A stretch of 31,551 nucleotides of DNA from Fragilaria crotonensis. Taxonomy: Eukaryota; Bacillariophyta; Fragilariophyceae; Fragilariales; Fragilariaceae. Shown here piece by piece: positions 1-9,403 of the stretch. Made by a program: the position numbers and the translations under genes. The notes beneath the pieces were generated by a model. The model had not been told where the DNA came from. It did not search any database and saw nothing but the letters and a program-made list of their open reading frames with translations. The stretch lies in assembly GCA_022925895.1 (NCBI GenBank), contig JAKSYS010000709.1, positions 1 through 31,551 on the forward strand, given 5' to 3'. The stretch's first letter is position 1, and every line of letters starts with the position of its first letter.

Positions 1-457
1 AAATCCTTCAAGACCACCATTCAACAACTCGAATCAACGTCGTCCACCACCACCCTCCCCGCGCCATCCAACCAGCCTCAACGAAACAATCGACCACCTT
101 CCGACCGACGTCCAGTCCTAATCAACGTCCATCTCCTAACGGATCCAACAACAACCATTCGCGCAACCCTTCCAATGCCGCTACAATCGTCTGCAATAAC
201 TGCGGACGCCTCGGCCACTATGCGCGCAACTGCACAAACCCCAGATCAAACCAAAACAATCGCTCCACCAACCTCAAAGACCATCCAACAATGAAAACGC
301 TGCCCCGCAACCAACAACGCGCCTACTTCATCACTGACTCTGGCCAAAACTCACCAGACCAATCAAGATACCACCACCAAGCCTTTTCAGCCTCATCTTT
401 GACAACACTGATGGTCACCCATCCAACATCCCTTGGCCCAATCCTGACCTACCTCAG
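1..457 (+). pseudogene. gag: gag C-terminal part with CCHC zinc knuckle (partial)
   Basis: The stretch is Asn/Gln/Pro/Ser-rich. At 192-233 it encodes CNNCGRLGHYARNC, a perfect CX2CX4HX4C zinc knuckle. Such knuckles bind the genomic RNA in retroviral and copia gag proteins. The 5' part of gag is cut off by the window edge. The frame running through the knuckle is not continuous with the protease frame that begins at the ATG at 458, so either a frameshift or a natural gag/pol junction lies between them. Confidence 0.8.
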
Positions 458-1166
458 ATGACCATCAACCAACCTCTCCTTGACAGAGATTATCTACCAT
501 CTGCCAATTATTCTCCTCCCAACTCTGGAGCCACAGCTTACTTTCCAGATGATCCCCAATCACCATACCAAAGATTTGGTCCCCCACATCTTGAAAACTG
601 GCTACCTGACAGTGGTGCTACCAGCCATTATACTCCACTCTTCAGCGACCTCCACGATGTCGAACCCTGCAGTGTTCCAATCTCCTTAGCTGATGGCAGC
701 ACCAAGATGTCCACTCACAAAGGCACAACTGCATGCCACTTCACCACTGATGATGGCCTCAAGTCCATCCTAGGACTCACTGATGTCTACTATGTTGAAG
801 GTCTCAGCCACAGACTCCTCTCCTTAACTGCTCTATCATGCACCCAAAACTTCAGTGTCCTGATCAAGAACAGAGCCACAACAATCCAACTCCCAAATGG
901 TTCCATACACTTGGCCAATACTGACCAGAGAACTACCTTCATCACAACAAGCCTTCTCAACCATCTCCAACTCTAACCTACCTTCTGACCCTGACTCTGA
1001 TCCTGATGAACAACATTTTGATGACACTACACCCCTGTTGACACCGATCAACGCCGTTCAGTCACCGCCCTACCTTTGGAACTCATCTATCGACGACTTG
1101 CTTTCCGAAATTTTCCGCAACTTATGGTCGGATCCCTTCACCAAACATGGAATGACCATGTCTTGA
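458..1166 (+). pseudogene. pol: copia aspartic protease region
   Basis: The reading frame 458-976 contains LPDSGATSHYT (about 598-630), the retroviral-type aspartic protease motif D-S-G-A-T with the usual following S-H. The second half of the fold is suggested by GLSHRLLSLTAL (about 800-835), resembling the copia stretch before the integrase zinc domain. The frame stops at 976, and the following 200 bases up to the integrase core are open only in other frames. This is a broken part of the pol polyprotein. Confidence 0.8.
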
Positions 1167-2411
1167 CACCTACTGTTGATCACAACTCCTGGCCTCTACG
1201 CATTTCAATCAGCCAAAAACGTGCCCGCAACAAAACTCCTCAACGCCAAGGCACTGAACCTTTCCACCGCCTTCATCTTGACCTAATGCGCAACCCTTTC
1301 CGCTATGGTCTCACAACCAATACCAACTTTTCAGCCTACTTGTTCATTGTCACAACACCTGGCAAACTAACAGGTTGGATTGGTCTCCAACTGAAAGCAC
1401 AGCTTCCATTATTACTGCTCTAAAGCAATGGCTAACTGACACAGAACTCCTTGGCCGCACCAATCTGTCCGTTTTATCCGCACTGATGCTGGATCTGCTT
1501 TCACTTCAACCAAATTCATTTCTGAATGCACTTCACTTGGTATCAAAGTTGAAGCTGCAGCACCTGAACATCAAGAAATGAACGGTATTTGCGGCCAAAT
1601 GGCGTGAAGTCCACAACACTGCCAACATCCTTCTGAACAATGCAAGACTAGGAGGTGCATTCTTCCATCATGCCCATGCCTATGCTGTTCAAATCCTCAA
1701 TGTCTGCCCAGCCAAGAATGTTATTGACCAAGATGGCAACCCAACAACTCCCTATCAATACAGTTTTCAACGCAAGCCTTCCTCGCCAACTTCCGCGTCT
1801 TCGGATGTCCAACATTCTTCAAACGCTACGAACCAACCTTCCGCAACAAACTTATAACTACAAGCAACAACTCCAACGTGCATCCCGCGGTATTTTCCTT
1901 GGATTTCCCGACAACTCTGCAGGCTGGTTAATCTACTCGCCAGACCAACCCCAAAGCCTCATCATAACCCGCGATGCCTACTTTGATGAAGACTTCAACT
2001 CCGCTCTCTGTTTCGATTCCAAACCTTTGCTGGAGCCGTACCCATCCGCTCCCACTTCAATCCGCATGGACTTCGTGACACTCAGAACTCTGAACCATCT
2101 ACCCACCATCAAACTGGCTCTGCAGCCAACCTTGGTAACCCACCATCAACCTTCATTGATACCTCCAACCATCATTCTTCCCTCCCTGCCATCCCTGAAA
2201 CTGATGACAATGCCCATGAAGATGATCCACCACCTTCTACACTTGCTGCAATCAAACATACAACTCCTCCACATGGTCCAACACCACCCACACCACATCA
2301 AATCAACTTTGTCACCCATCAACAACATCATTCCTAACTCCACAAGATGATGACCATCTACTTCAAGAATGCAATGAAGATCTACCAACTATTGATCCCA
2401 TTCACTCTGCC
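1167..2411 (+). pseudogene. pol: copia integrase, core and C-terminal part, frameshifted
   Basis: Segments in several frames give an rve-type integrase. FHRLHLDL (about 1260-1283) carries the first catalytic Asp. IRTDAGSAFTSTKF (about 1477-1518) carries the second Asp. The expected catalytic Glu, following a Pro-Glu-His-Gln-Glu-Met-Asn-Gly-Ile stretch near 1590, lies exactly where the frame breaks (about 1588-1595). Downstream, RGIFLGFPDNSAGWLIY (about 1887-1938) is a signature between integrase and reverse transcriptase in copia elements. The region 2100-2410 is low-complexity linker. The enzyme would insert the cDNA into the genome, but the frames do not connect. Confidence 0.8.
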
Positions 2412-3480
2412 ATGATGACAATTGACAACTCTCCCAGCAACAATCCACAAGCCAACCCCCAGGAACCTGTGGACAAATATCTTCCAGAACCTCAGTCTCT
2501 CAAAGCTGTCCTCAAACTTGATGATAATGTCCGCAATGCTTGGCTACATGCAATCAAAATGGAGATCAAGAACCTCATTGACCATGATACCTTCATCCTT
2601 GGACAAACTCCACACAAAGATGAACTCATTATCCCAGTAAAACTTGTGCTCAAAGCAAAACAAACTGCAACTGGAAAACTTGACAAACTAAAAGCTCGCC
2701 TTGTCGCCCGTGGCGACCTGGAGAAACGTCTCCTGAAAAGAGTCAAAGCCATCAACCAACAACGACTCCTTGAACAACGTCAAGAAATTGCTGAATCTAC
2801 CAATTCACCTGGCACTCCAAAACCTATACCTGTTGAACCACTCATGTATGAAGACACCTGGTCACCCTGTGCATCTGCAAGAGGGGTCAAACTCTTCATT
2901 GCAACCATCTGTGCATCCAGAAGAAGTGTCAAGAGTGCTGACTTCATTGGTGCCTACCTCCAAGCCAAAGTTATTGGCCGCCACTTTGTGAAACTGCCAT
3001 TGGAATACGCCTATCACTTCCCTGAATACGCTAAATTCTTTGGCTCTCCAATGTTACTGAACAAAGGAATCTACGGTCTCGTCTACTCTGGCAAATATTG
3101 GAACATTGAATTTTCGGAATGGCTCTACTCCCAAGGCTTTATCCAATCTCCTTCCGAACTCTTATTTTGTCCGATACGACAAACACAATCAATGGCTCCG
3201 TCTCCTATTTTTCGTCGATGATATGCTCTACGCTGGAAGCAACGATTCCATCGAAAACAATTTGAAGATTCCGTCCGCAATCGCTTCGATGTCAAATTCC
3301 TCGGACCTGCGCAATGGTTCCTCCAAATGCGTATCCACAAACACTCCGACTCAAGCTATACTCTGATCAACACCGCTACGTTTTGAATACTCCAACGTTA
3401 TGACCCGAATTCGAATTCCCCGAACGCGATACCCCTTTCCTCCCGACTACACCTTCAGCAAGGATAACCGCCCGTAACCG
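2412..3480 (+). pseudogene. pol: copia reverse transcriptase domain (RVT_2), frameshifted
   Basis: The frame 2412-3221 has the standard entry of the copia RT: KLDKLKARLVARGD (about 2674-2715), then SADFIGAYLQAKV with the first catalytic Asp (about 2935-2973) and LNKGIYGLVYSGKYW (about 3058-3102). The catalytic box is FVDDMLYAGSND (about 3212-3247), in a different frame from the upstream part, so an indel near 3170 separates the two halves. The FVDD version differs from the YVDD of the second element in this window. Confidence 0.88.
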
Positions 3481-4294
3481 CCTCTGACGTCACCCTCGTC
3501 GAACACAAGCAACAACGCCTTCCCTTCCGCTCTGCCGTCTGCACTCTCCTCTACCTTGCATACAATACAAGAGCTGACATCCTATTTGCTGTCTGCAAAC
3601 TTGCTAAAGCATGCATCTCTCCTGGCATACCTGATTTTGAGCCCTATCTTGGCTCATCGGCTATCTTCGCCGCCGCCCTACTACGCTCAAATTCTACCCG
3701 ATGGCACTTCAAATCCCATCTATGACATCTGCCTTCACCATCGTATCCCATACTCCGATCTCACCGTTTTCTCCGACGCCAGCTGGCAAGACTGCCCTGA
3801 CACTGGCCGTTCCACTGTTGGATACATGATCTTCTACAATGGTGCCCTCATTGAAGCCAATTCTACAATGCCTACACCTGTTGCAATGTCTACTCTGAAG
3901 CTGAATACATGGCCGCATGTTCTGCCACAATGGCCACAGCTCACATCCGAATGCTTTCTACGATATGCTCTATCTTGGCACCAAACAATGGCGTGAATCA
4001 ACCCAACGTCTTCCTTCCATACCTGCCATCCTCATGATTGACAATGAAGCCACCGTCCAAATCGCAAAGAATGGAAAACTCACTCGCAAGACGCGACACA
4101 TCGAACGCCGCTTCCACTTCGTCCCAAGGCCAGCAAGACGGCATTCACCAACTTCATTGATTCCTGTGACTCTCAACTTGCCGACATCCTCACCAAAACC
4201 CAACACTCCGGCAAAATCGATCCTCACCTCACCAACATCTTCTGCGTTCTCCCGACCACATGCTTTCATCACCGGACCACCAGAGATCTGATCC
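3481..4294 (+). pseudogene. pol: copia RNase H domain and pol C-terminus, frameshifted
   Basis: RNase H motifs occur in order: FSDASWQDCPDTGRSTVGY (about 3769-3825) with its catalytic Asp, then the A-E-Y-M-A-A active-site segment around 3897-3920 in a shifted frame, then MIDNEATVQIAKN (about 4036-4074) with the next Asp, and TRKTRHIERRFHFV (about 4084-4125), the C-terminal signature of copia polyproteins. The ending on Ala-Asp-Ile-Leu-Thr-Lys (about 4180-4200) is also typical. At least two indels break the region. Confidence 0.85.
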
Positions 4295-4302
4295 AAGAGG
4301 GG
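4295..4302 (+). other. polypurine tract of the first copia element
   Basis: AAGAGGGG immediately precedes the TGTTAG start of the LTR. This is where plus-strand cDNA synthesis is primed in LTR retrotransposons, and its position fixes the LTR start. Confidence 0.8.
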
Positions 4303-4726
4303 TGTTAGGAATCTACCGTCACTCTGTCACACTGTCTCGTCTTACTGTAAGGTTAAACACCATACGGTAATACAATAGACAGTCCATTATTTTCTTAGTC
4401 TGTCCGTGACCCGTTCCCGTAGAATGCTACGGATCAGAACCTGGTACTACCGGTCTGCAACACAAAACTATTTGAATTTACTCCTATGTAATTCAAATCA
4501 TGAGTGTTGTTGATAACTTCAACAACACTCTTTTTACTATGGACAACACTTCCCAAACACCACTCAGGAAGTGGGACTAAGACAACACTTCATTTGTGAG
4601 ACTCCAACTAATGTTGCAAGTCTCACCTTCATTTTTCATTCCAATTCATCTTATAATTTCCACAAACCAAAAACAGTAAAGGCCTTTACTAGTTAGCATC
4701 TACATTTCTACATCCTTGTATCAACA
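4303..4726 (+). repeat. 3' LTR of the first copia element (about 424 bp)
   Basis: It begins TGTTAGGA directly after the polypurine tract. The proposed end is ...TATCAACA, giving TGTT...AACA termini. No second copy is in the window to confirm the right edge, so 4726 is an estimate. Inside are a perfect 12-bp hairpin followed by five T (4502-4535) and repeated ACAACACT words. The LTR would carry promoter and polyadenylation signals. Confidence 0.7.
4502..4535 (+). terminator. Perfect hairpin with T-run inside the LTR
   Basis: GAGTGTTGTTGA (4502-4513) pairs perfectly with TCAACAACACTC (4519-4530) around a 5-base loop, followed by TTTTT (4531-4535). The shape is that of an intrinsic terminator. 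In a eukaryotic LTR it is more likely an RNA 3'-end or packaging structure, or chance. The role is inferred from shape only. Confidence 0.35.
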
Positions 4727-4737
4727 AATCTACCGCC

Positions 4738-4923
4738 ATGGTGTATGTCTACAAAACACCATCGCCCAAAGCTGGACGATCCGTCAGGTTCGCTTCCTCA
4801 CCCGTCAAGTCCAACGTTAGACTTCTGGGTCCTACTAACCTTAAGTCTACCGTCGGCCAGTACTCGTGTACCGATCACACGAACACTGTCACCAGGTACT
4901 ACAGTATTACCTATGAACAATGA
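4738..4923 (+). CDS. Small open reading frame, unrecognised (61 codons)
   Basis: The ATG at 4738 sits in ACCGCCATGG, an excellent eukaryotic start context, 11 bases after the end of the LTR. The predicted 61-residue product is basic and Ser/Thr-rich at its N-terminus (SPKAGRSVRFASSP) and matches no family I recognise. It ends in GTACT-rich spacer. It could be the first exon of a gene whose remainder was lost, a readthrough product of the LTR promoter, or chance. Confidence 0.25.
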   Translation: MVYVYKTPSPKAGRSVRFASSPVKSNVRLLGPTNLKSTVGQYSCTDHTNTVTRYYSITYEQ

Positions 4924-5099
4924 ACAATGTGACACGACTACCGGTACAAGTAGTATGTATGAATATGAACTATATATCTTACTTTTCTTGTGGTACGCGG
5001 TGGCATATGCTCGTACCGACCGGGTACTCTGTACAGTACAAATTCCAAAGTGGTAGTACTGTAGTATTCAATATCCTACTATCCTACTATATTATAAAT

Positions 5100-5312
5100 T
5101 AATTGTGTGCGTGTGTGCGTGCGTGCGTGCGTGCGTCTGTTACGGAGTATGACCACTCTGGGTACTGGATCAAATGAATACTGTCTGAATTTCCTACGTT
5201 GGTACCATGGTACTGCATACTGTAGTGGAAAAAAGTACTGGTGCGGATTACGACCAGGCTGGGGTACTGTGCGTCCAGTTTCCTGTAGTAGACACTCCGA
5301 TCAAATGTGAGG
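5100..5312 (+). repeat. Two-module repeat, copy 1 (R1a 5100-5176, R2a 5190-5312)
   Basis: R1a is a GT/GTGC microsatellite followed by GTCTGTTACGGAGTATGACC and more. R2a is a 123-bp block starting TTCCTACGTTGGTACCATGG and ending GATCAAATGTGAGG. Both modules occur again, in the same order and orientation, at 5319-5400 and 5653-5775. This copy has only 13 bases between its modules, whereas copy 2 has about 250. Confidence 0.85.
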
Positions 5313-5318
5313 TATTAG

Positions 5319-5775
5319 TAATTGTGTGTGTGTGTGTGTGCGTGCGTGCGCAAGTGCGTCTGTTACGGAGTATGACCACTCTGGGGTACTGGATCAAATG
5401 TTGCACTGTTACGTGGATTACATGTACTACAGGTCTACAGTACATAAGCGGACGGTAATTTATGTTGAAGCGACAGTGTGTTACGTTACTGAACTACAAT
5501 ACTGTACAAATTCAAAGGTACTGGATGGAATACTCATTGAATTTGCTGTGAACAGGTTGCTTGACAAATGCTACTGTAAAATATACCGTGCGATGAACTG
5601 CAATACTGGGGCATGATAAGTACCAGGTACCTGGTACTGTACTTCATGAAGTTTCCTACGTTGGTACCATGGTACTGCATATTGTAGGGGGAAAAAGTAG
5701 TGGTACGGAGTACGACCAGGTTGGGGGTACTGTACGTCCAGTTTCCTGTAGTAGACACTCCGATCAAATGTGAGG
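5319..5775 (+). repeat. Two-module repeat, copy 2 (R1b 5319-5400, R2b 5653-5775)
   Basis: R1b repeats the microsatellite plus the GTTACGGAGTATGACCACTC block. R2b is the same 123 bp long as R2a with scattered substitutions. The shared order R1-R2 in both copies indicates an old tandem duplication of one unit, with the 250-bp interior lost from copy 1 or gained in copy 2. The TIR element starts 10 bases after R2b. I see no credible gene in 4924-5785. Confidence 0.82.
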
Positions 5776-5807
5776 CACCCACTAGTGTCTATGCGCGCGG
5801 ACCAGGT

Positions 5808-5845
5808 GTCCTTAATTAAGGACGTCCGTGTCCTTAATTAAGGAC
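5808..5845. repeat. Tandem pair of 16-bp palindromes (left TIR)
   Basis: GTCCTTAATTAAGGAC is perfectly self-complementary and occurs twice, with starts 22 bp apart (two helical turns). This is typical of binding sites for dimeric proteins, here plausibly a transposase. A further full copy is at 6968-6983. Confidence 0.85.
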
Positions 5846-6139
5846 ATCATTTTCGTACGTGTGCAAGACGCTTTTCTGTACGTTTTATACTACGGGCAAC
5901 TGAAAAACATGCTCCAATTGCAGTCATCAATAAGAAGAGAGAACGACACTTACCTGCATTCATTTGATCCATTTTCCTTTTCTCTATTTTCAGTGAAAGT
6001 CACGTGAAAAGAAAGAAAAGCTCAACACTTGATTTTTCATCACCATTCGGTCTCTGACTAAAGGGATGGAATCTCACGTAACACGCAGTATCTGTTCTAC
6101 GTAATGTCGAAATTTTTATTTTTTTTTTAATGGCCATTT

Positions 6140-6500
6140 TCATTCCATCCTGCGATGCCATACTGAGACTTTGAGGCGCACATGCTCAGTAACCGATGAA
6201 AGTGTACTTTTCAAAGTATAAGAGGCATCCCTCACTCGTTCAATGAATTCGTGAAATGGTCCAATGACTGCTCTTTCAAAATCTGTCATGAGTCGTGAAT
6301 TTTTCCCATGCTTGGTATATATTCTACATGACTTCAGCGTGGAAATTGTCCGTTGCAGTTCCTCTTTCCAATGAATTATTCTTTGTGGATACTTAAAGCT
6401 GGTCAAATGTCCAGGGTGCTTCATCACCATTCGAAGTATGTTGAAGATGATGGTCACTTCAGTTTTTCTATATTGACAAGAGGATGATCTAAAACCGTGG
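6140..6500 (-). CDS. Unrecognised reading frame inside the TIR element, first repeat unit
   Basis: A minus-strand frame is open from about 6500 to the stop at 6140, over about 120 codons with no ATG near its start (internal Met codons only). It contains VTIIFNILRMVMKHPGH and WKEELQRTISTLKS. I do not recognise a family. The same protein pattern recurs in diverged form in the minus-strand frame at 6543-6935, which favours descent from a real repeated-domain protein over chance. It may be a captured or decayed gene of the element. Confidence 0.3.
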
Positions 6501-6542
6501 GATTAGAAACCACCTAATCCTCTGTGGACTATGGTATGTATT

Positions 6543-6935
6543 CTACACGATTCTTCTAAATATTTTTCTTCCGGTTTGATCTTTCTCTGATTGAGTGCTG
6601 TCGCTTGAATAGTGAAAATGAGGACATGTTTCATGTTTAGAAACAACACTTAAATGTATTAGGAACATAATGGTCACTTTACATGTTGTTGAATTTGACA
6701 AGAACATAGTCAAACCGCAGGCCAAAAGGTGTGTCACAATCGTGGGTATCACGTAGGATCTGGTATTGTTTCTACTGCTGGTCAAGATCAGAAAAATTCC
6801 GTCAGAAAAAAAATGCTCAGAAAACCACTTATAACTCACTAACAACGTACGATGGCCGAAAACGGCCTGGGGCCAACCTCCAGTACTGTTACCAAGATGC
6901 TGCTCAAGTTTGAGTCCAAAGAACCGGTAATGCAA
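6543..6935 (-). CDS. Unrecognised reading frame inside the TIR element, second repeat unit
   Basis: A 130-codon minus-strand frame (nominal start not ATG-optimal). Its segment CKVTIMFLIHLSVVSKHE aligns without gaps to the EVTIIFNILRMVMKH segment of the frame at 6140-6500, with Gly, Val, Thr, Ile and Phe at matching positions. The two frames therefore look like diverged repeats of one domain about 220 bp apart. No function can be named. Confidence 0.28.
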   Translation of the reverse strand: MHYRFFGLKLEQHLGNSTGGWPQAVFGHRTLLVSYKWFSEHFFSDGIFLILTSSRNNTRSYVIPTIVTHLLACGLTMFLSNSTTCKVTIMFLIHLSVVSKHETCPHFHYSSDSTQSEKDQTGRKIFRRIV

Positions 6936-7020
6936 TCAAGTACTAGAAATGCGAGATGTGCAAATATGTCCTTAATTAAGGACAAATGTCCTTAAGGACG
7001 TCGGGCGCATAGACACTAGT

Positions 7021-8965
7021 ATATACATAAGTGAATATAATGCATGTGTATTCGTCTTGCATCTGCCTGGATACTGGAGCACGATACAACTGTACTACTT
7101 GTGGATTTTGTTTAAGGGGAAAGGGGGCTATGTCCCGATTCCTGATACCTGACGTGACAGGTGAAAGCAAAATGGCTATGAAATGGTACACTCAATGCTG
7201 TGTATTTGTTGAAGCAGCCAGCTTACGACTATTGAGATGTGTTACTATAGTATGGCTCCTGGAACAGTGCTGGGGCAATCTTGCATGGCCACCAAGTCCA
7301 TCTGATTGCTTTGCAGGATGCCGCAGCAGATGGGTTTCAGAACAATCCTCACCTTGGCCGAAGGTTGTCACAATGACACACAACTACTTGTCATGCCACG
7401 GAGGAGATTCGTTTCTTGAAGAAGTTCTTGTTGTCAGGCTAATAGAAGGGCAGTTCGGTGTATAGCGGGTCATAAGAGGGCCAATCCTTATCGAAGGATA
7501 AAACTTCACTACTTGTCCTTATCAAAGAAAACCAAAACAGGGCGTTTTCTGGGATGGTTGACAAGCCATCTGCTGTTTTTTCTTGGCGCATTGTTTGTCG
7601 AATACTCAAATACACTCGTCCAGTACATGTTCGACGAGTAGATCACGATGCTCATTCATGGCGCTGACAGCTACAGACCTCTGCATACTAGTATGCCATG
7701 TCATATCTTAGCTTATATGCAGCTCTATAAAGGACATGCCTTCATAGTTGTACTATTATTATTGCACGATCATGAGTCAGTCGGCGAGCAGTATTCGCAG
7801 AAATCCAATGAAGTATTCGGCAACAGCAACATGCATTGAGACAGTATCCTGTACATTGTATTCCTCATCTGTTCGTCACTGTAGAGGATCCAAATTTGTT
7901 TCACGGACCTCCTTCCTTCTTCAACATCATTCAGGGACAGTCGTTCTTGGCGTGATTCCAGGCTACACCAATGAGTTGCGTGCCCTTCTAACGCCTATTT
8001 GTTTGATTTTCTGACCCTTTGCTTGTGCCAGATTCTCTTGTACATCCTTATATTGGGTTCCATTACACATCCTTGCTTGTCAACCAAATCTCGAATCTTT
8101 GCACCACTTCCGCACGTACTGTAAGTATGCATACAGGAATAATTGCTATTTCTTTCCAACACCGTGAGCATCAATATTTCAGACAAAGGGACCCACCAAT
8201 CACATTCCTCAACAGTGTGAGGGCTTCGTTGCCAAGTCCATCATAGCGAGGAAAGTGTTGTTCATTTATGCTTGCGAACTGTGAGGATCATGATGATGAA
8301 CATTGTTGACGTTGTGATCATGTTGTGGTTGTACGAAGATAGTACGATTTACGATTAACGGACTCGAACACCTTCAACTTTGTTTGTCGAGTACAATACC
8401 TTTTTCCCGATAAGGACGGACAGTCCGGAAAAAAGTTGAGGGGGTAGTTTTGCAGACCAGTCATAAAAAATGAAAACTTAAACGCTGTTTGTGTAATTCC
8501 CTTACATGTAAAACTGGCTCCATTAAACGCCATACTCGAGTACTCGGAGTACCTGGTACATAATATATGCCGAACAGTCTAATGCAAGCGTCTGAATATG
8601 AGGGTCCGACCATTTTCCACTTCGATTGCGTCATGCAAGACATGTCATACCTACATTCTTCTCTATCAAACTAGACTATTACTGGTAGACTGTTGCAATA
8701 AGGCATCACGAATGACGACTCAAGACTCATCACGATAGTATTCAGGACACAAACGCACACACAAGATCACCGCGATCGTTTTCGAACCCATCGTCGTCTC
8801 CGTCATCATACCAAACGAACTTCAATATAGTGAATTGTAGGACACTAAAATCAAGCATGCGACTTTTAACGCTCAAGGTGGAATCTTAAGTTCCAGTATC
8901 AAACTGTCTGAAGGCGATTGAATCTTGGTAAAAGAGGGCTCGAAGACAAAAGGGATGACCGATGG
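7021..8965. other. Long spacer, no supported gene
   Basis: About 1.9 kb between the TIR element and the palindrome. The longest plus-strand frame (ATG at 7040 to the stop at 7465, about 141 codons) is Cys/Trp-rich, with no motif I recognise and no neighbour of similar composition. I judge it more likely chance than gene. The rest has only short frames. No tRNA or rRNA was seen. A GTAC-rich patch lies at about 8530-8565. Confidence 0.5.
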
Positions 8966-9188
8966 CAATAGCGACCAAAGGGAATTATGACCGAGGATGA
9001 CCCAAAGTTAGAAACGGCCCTAGTTTTGCACCCAGCCGAGTTGATTGTTAACCGTTGTAATGGTGGCTTCCTATACCGTATAGGAAGCCACCATTACAAC
9101 GGTTAACAGTCAACTCGGCTGGGTGCAAAACTAGGGCCGTTTCTAACTTTGGGTCATCCTCGGTCATAATTCCCTTTGGTCGCTATTG
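8966..9188. repeat. 223-bp near-perfect palindrome (111-bp arms, 1-base centre)
   Basis: The left arm (8966-9076) and right arm (9078-9188) are reverse complements around the single base C9077. Reading both arms base by base I find one mismatch, in TTGATTGTTAACC versus TTGACTGTTAACC. The ends are CAATAGCGACC and GGTCGCTATTG. There is effectively no loop, so a transcript would fold into a very long hairpin and the DNA could extrude a cruciform. It ends 215 bp upstream of the ATG of the gene at 9404. No clear target duplication flanks it. It could be a foldback element, a small-RNA precursor, or an assembly/inversion artefact. Confidence 0.95.
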
Positions 9189-9403
9189 GACCCCATGCTA
9201 TGCAGGCATCAAGGGCGACACCTGCGGTCCTGTGCTACGTTCTCTTCTAAATGTGTGTTGATAGTTCGGAATTTTCCGAAGACTTATCATTCAAAGCATG
9301 TATGGCTCGTCATGAAAATGATGCGACAGAAGCTGCGACAATCTAACTCTTCTATATTTTACAGAAACCACAAAAACAATATTTTTTACCTGTTGCTTTG
9401 ACA

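Larger units (their letters stand above)
1..4726 (+). mobile_element. Ty1/copia LTR retrotransposon, 5' end outside the window, degenerate
   Basis: A copia-order element is read on the plus strand: gag zinc knuckle, aspartic protease, integrase, reverse transcriptase, RNase H, polypurine tract and 3' LTR. Having integrase before reverse transcriptase places it in Ty1/copia rather than gypsy. The 5' LTR, primer binding site and most of gag lie before position 1. The coding part changes frame many times, so no intact polyprotein is present as written. It differs from the second copia element at 17809-24320 in nucleic-acid-binding motif, protease motif and RT motif, so the two are separate lineages. 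Confidence 0.92.
5786..7015. mobile_element. DNA transposon-like element with TIRs carrying GTCCTTAATTAAGGAC palindromes
   Basis: The left end TGTCTATGCGC (5786-5796) is the exact reverse complement of the right end GCGCATAGACA (7005-7015). Both ends are flanked by CTAG (5782-5785 and 7016-7019), a possible 4-bp target duplication, although the palindromic ACTAGT context makes this ambiguous. Just inside the left end lie two copies of GTCCTTAATTAAGGAC (5808-5823, 5830-5845). Just inside the right end lie one full copy (6968-6983) and a shortened GTCCTTAAGGAC (6988-6999). The interior holds two related minus-strand reading frames but no recognisable transposase. Superfamily is not assignable from sight. 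Long inverted ends with internal palindromes fit a non-autonomous or foldback-type element. Confidence 0.75.

Noticed and set aside
5107-5616. Several frames in the GT-rich repeat region as genes
   Set aside because: They translate microsatellite (Val/Cys/Arg runs) and change between the two repeat copies.
5780-7020. CACTA (En/Spm) transposon suggested by CCACTAGTG at the left end
   Set aside because: The right end reads GACACTAGTATA, so it does not mirror a CACTA terminus, and no 3-bp target duplication fits. The better symmetric boundary is TGTCTATGCGC with flanking CTAG.
7031-7465. A 140-codon plus-strand frame as a gene
   Set aside because: Its left edge is GTG; the first ATG is at 7040. 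Composition is Cys/Trp-rich without motifs, and there is no supporting neighbour or splice signal.
9398-9403. TTG at 9398 as start of the hypothetical protein
   Set aside because: A nuclear eukaryotic gene should start with ATG. Two consecutive ATG codons follow at 9404 and 9407.
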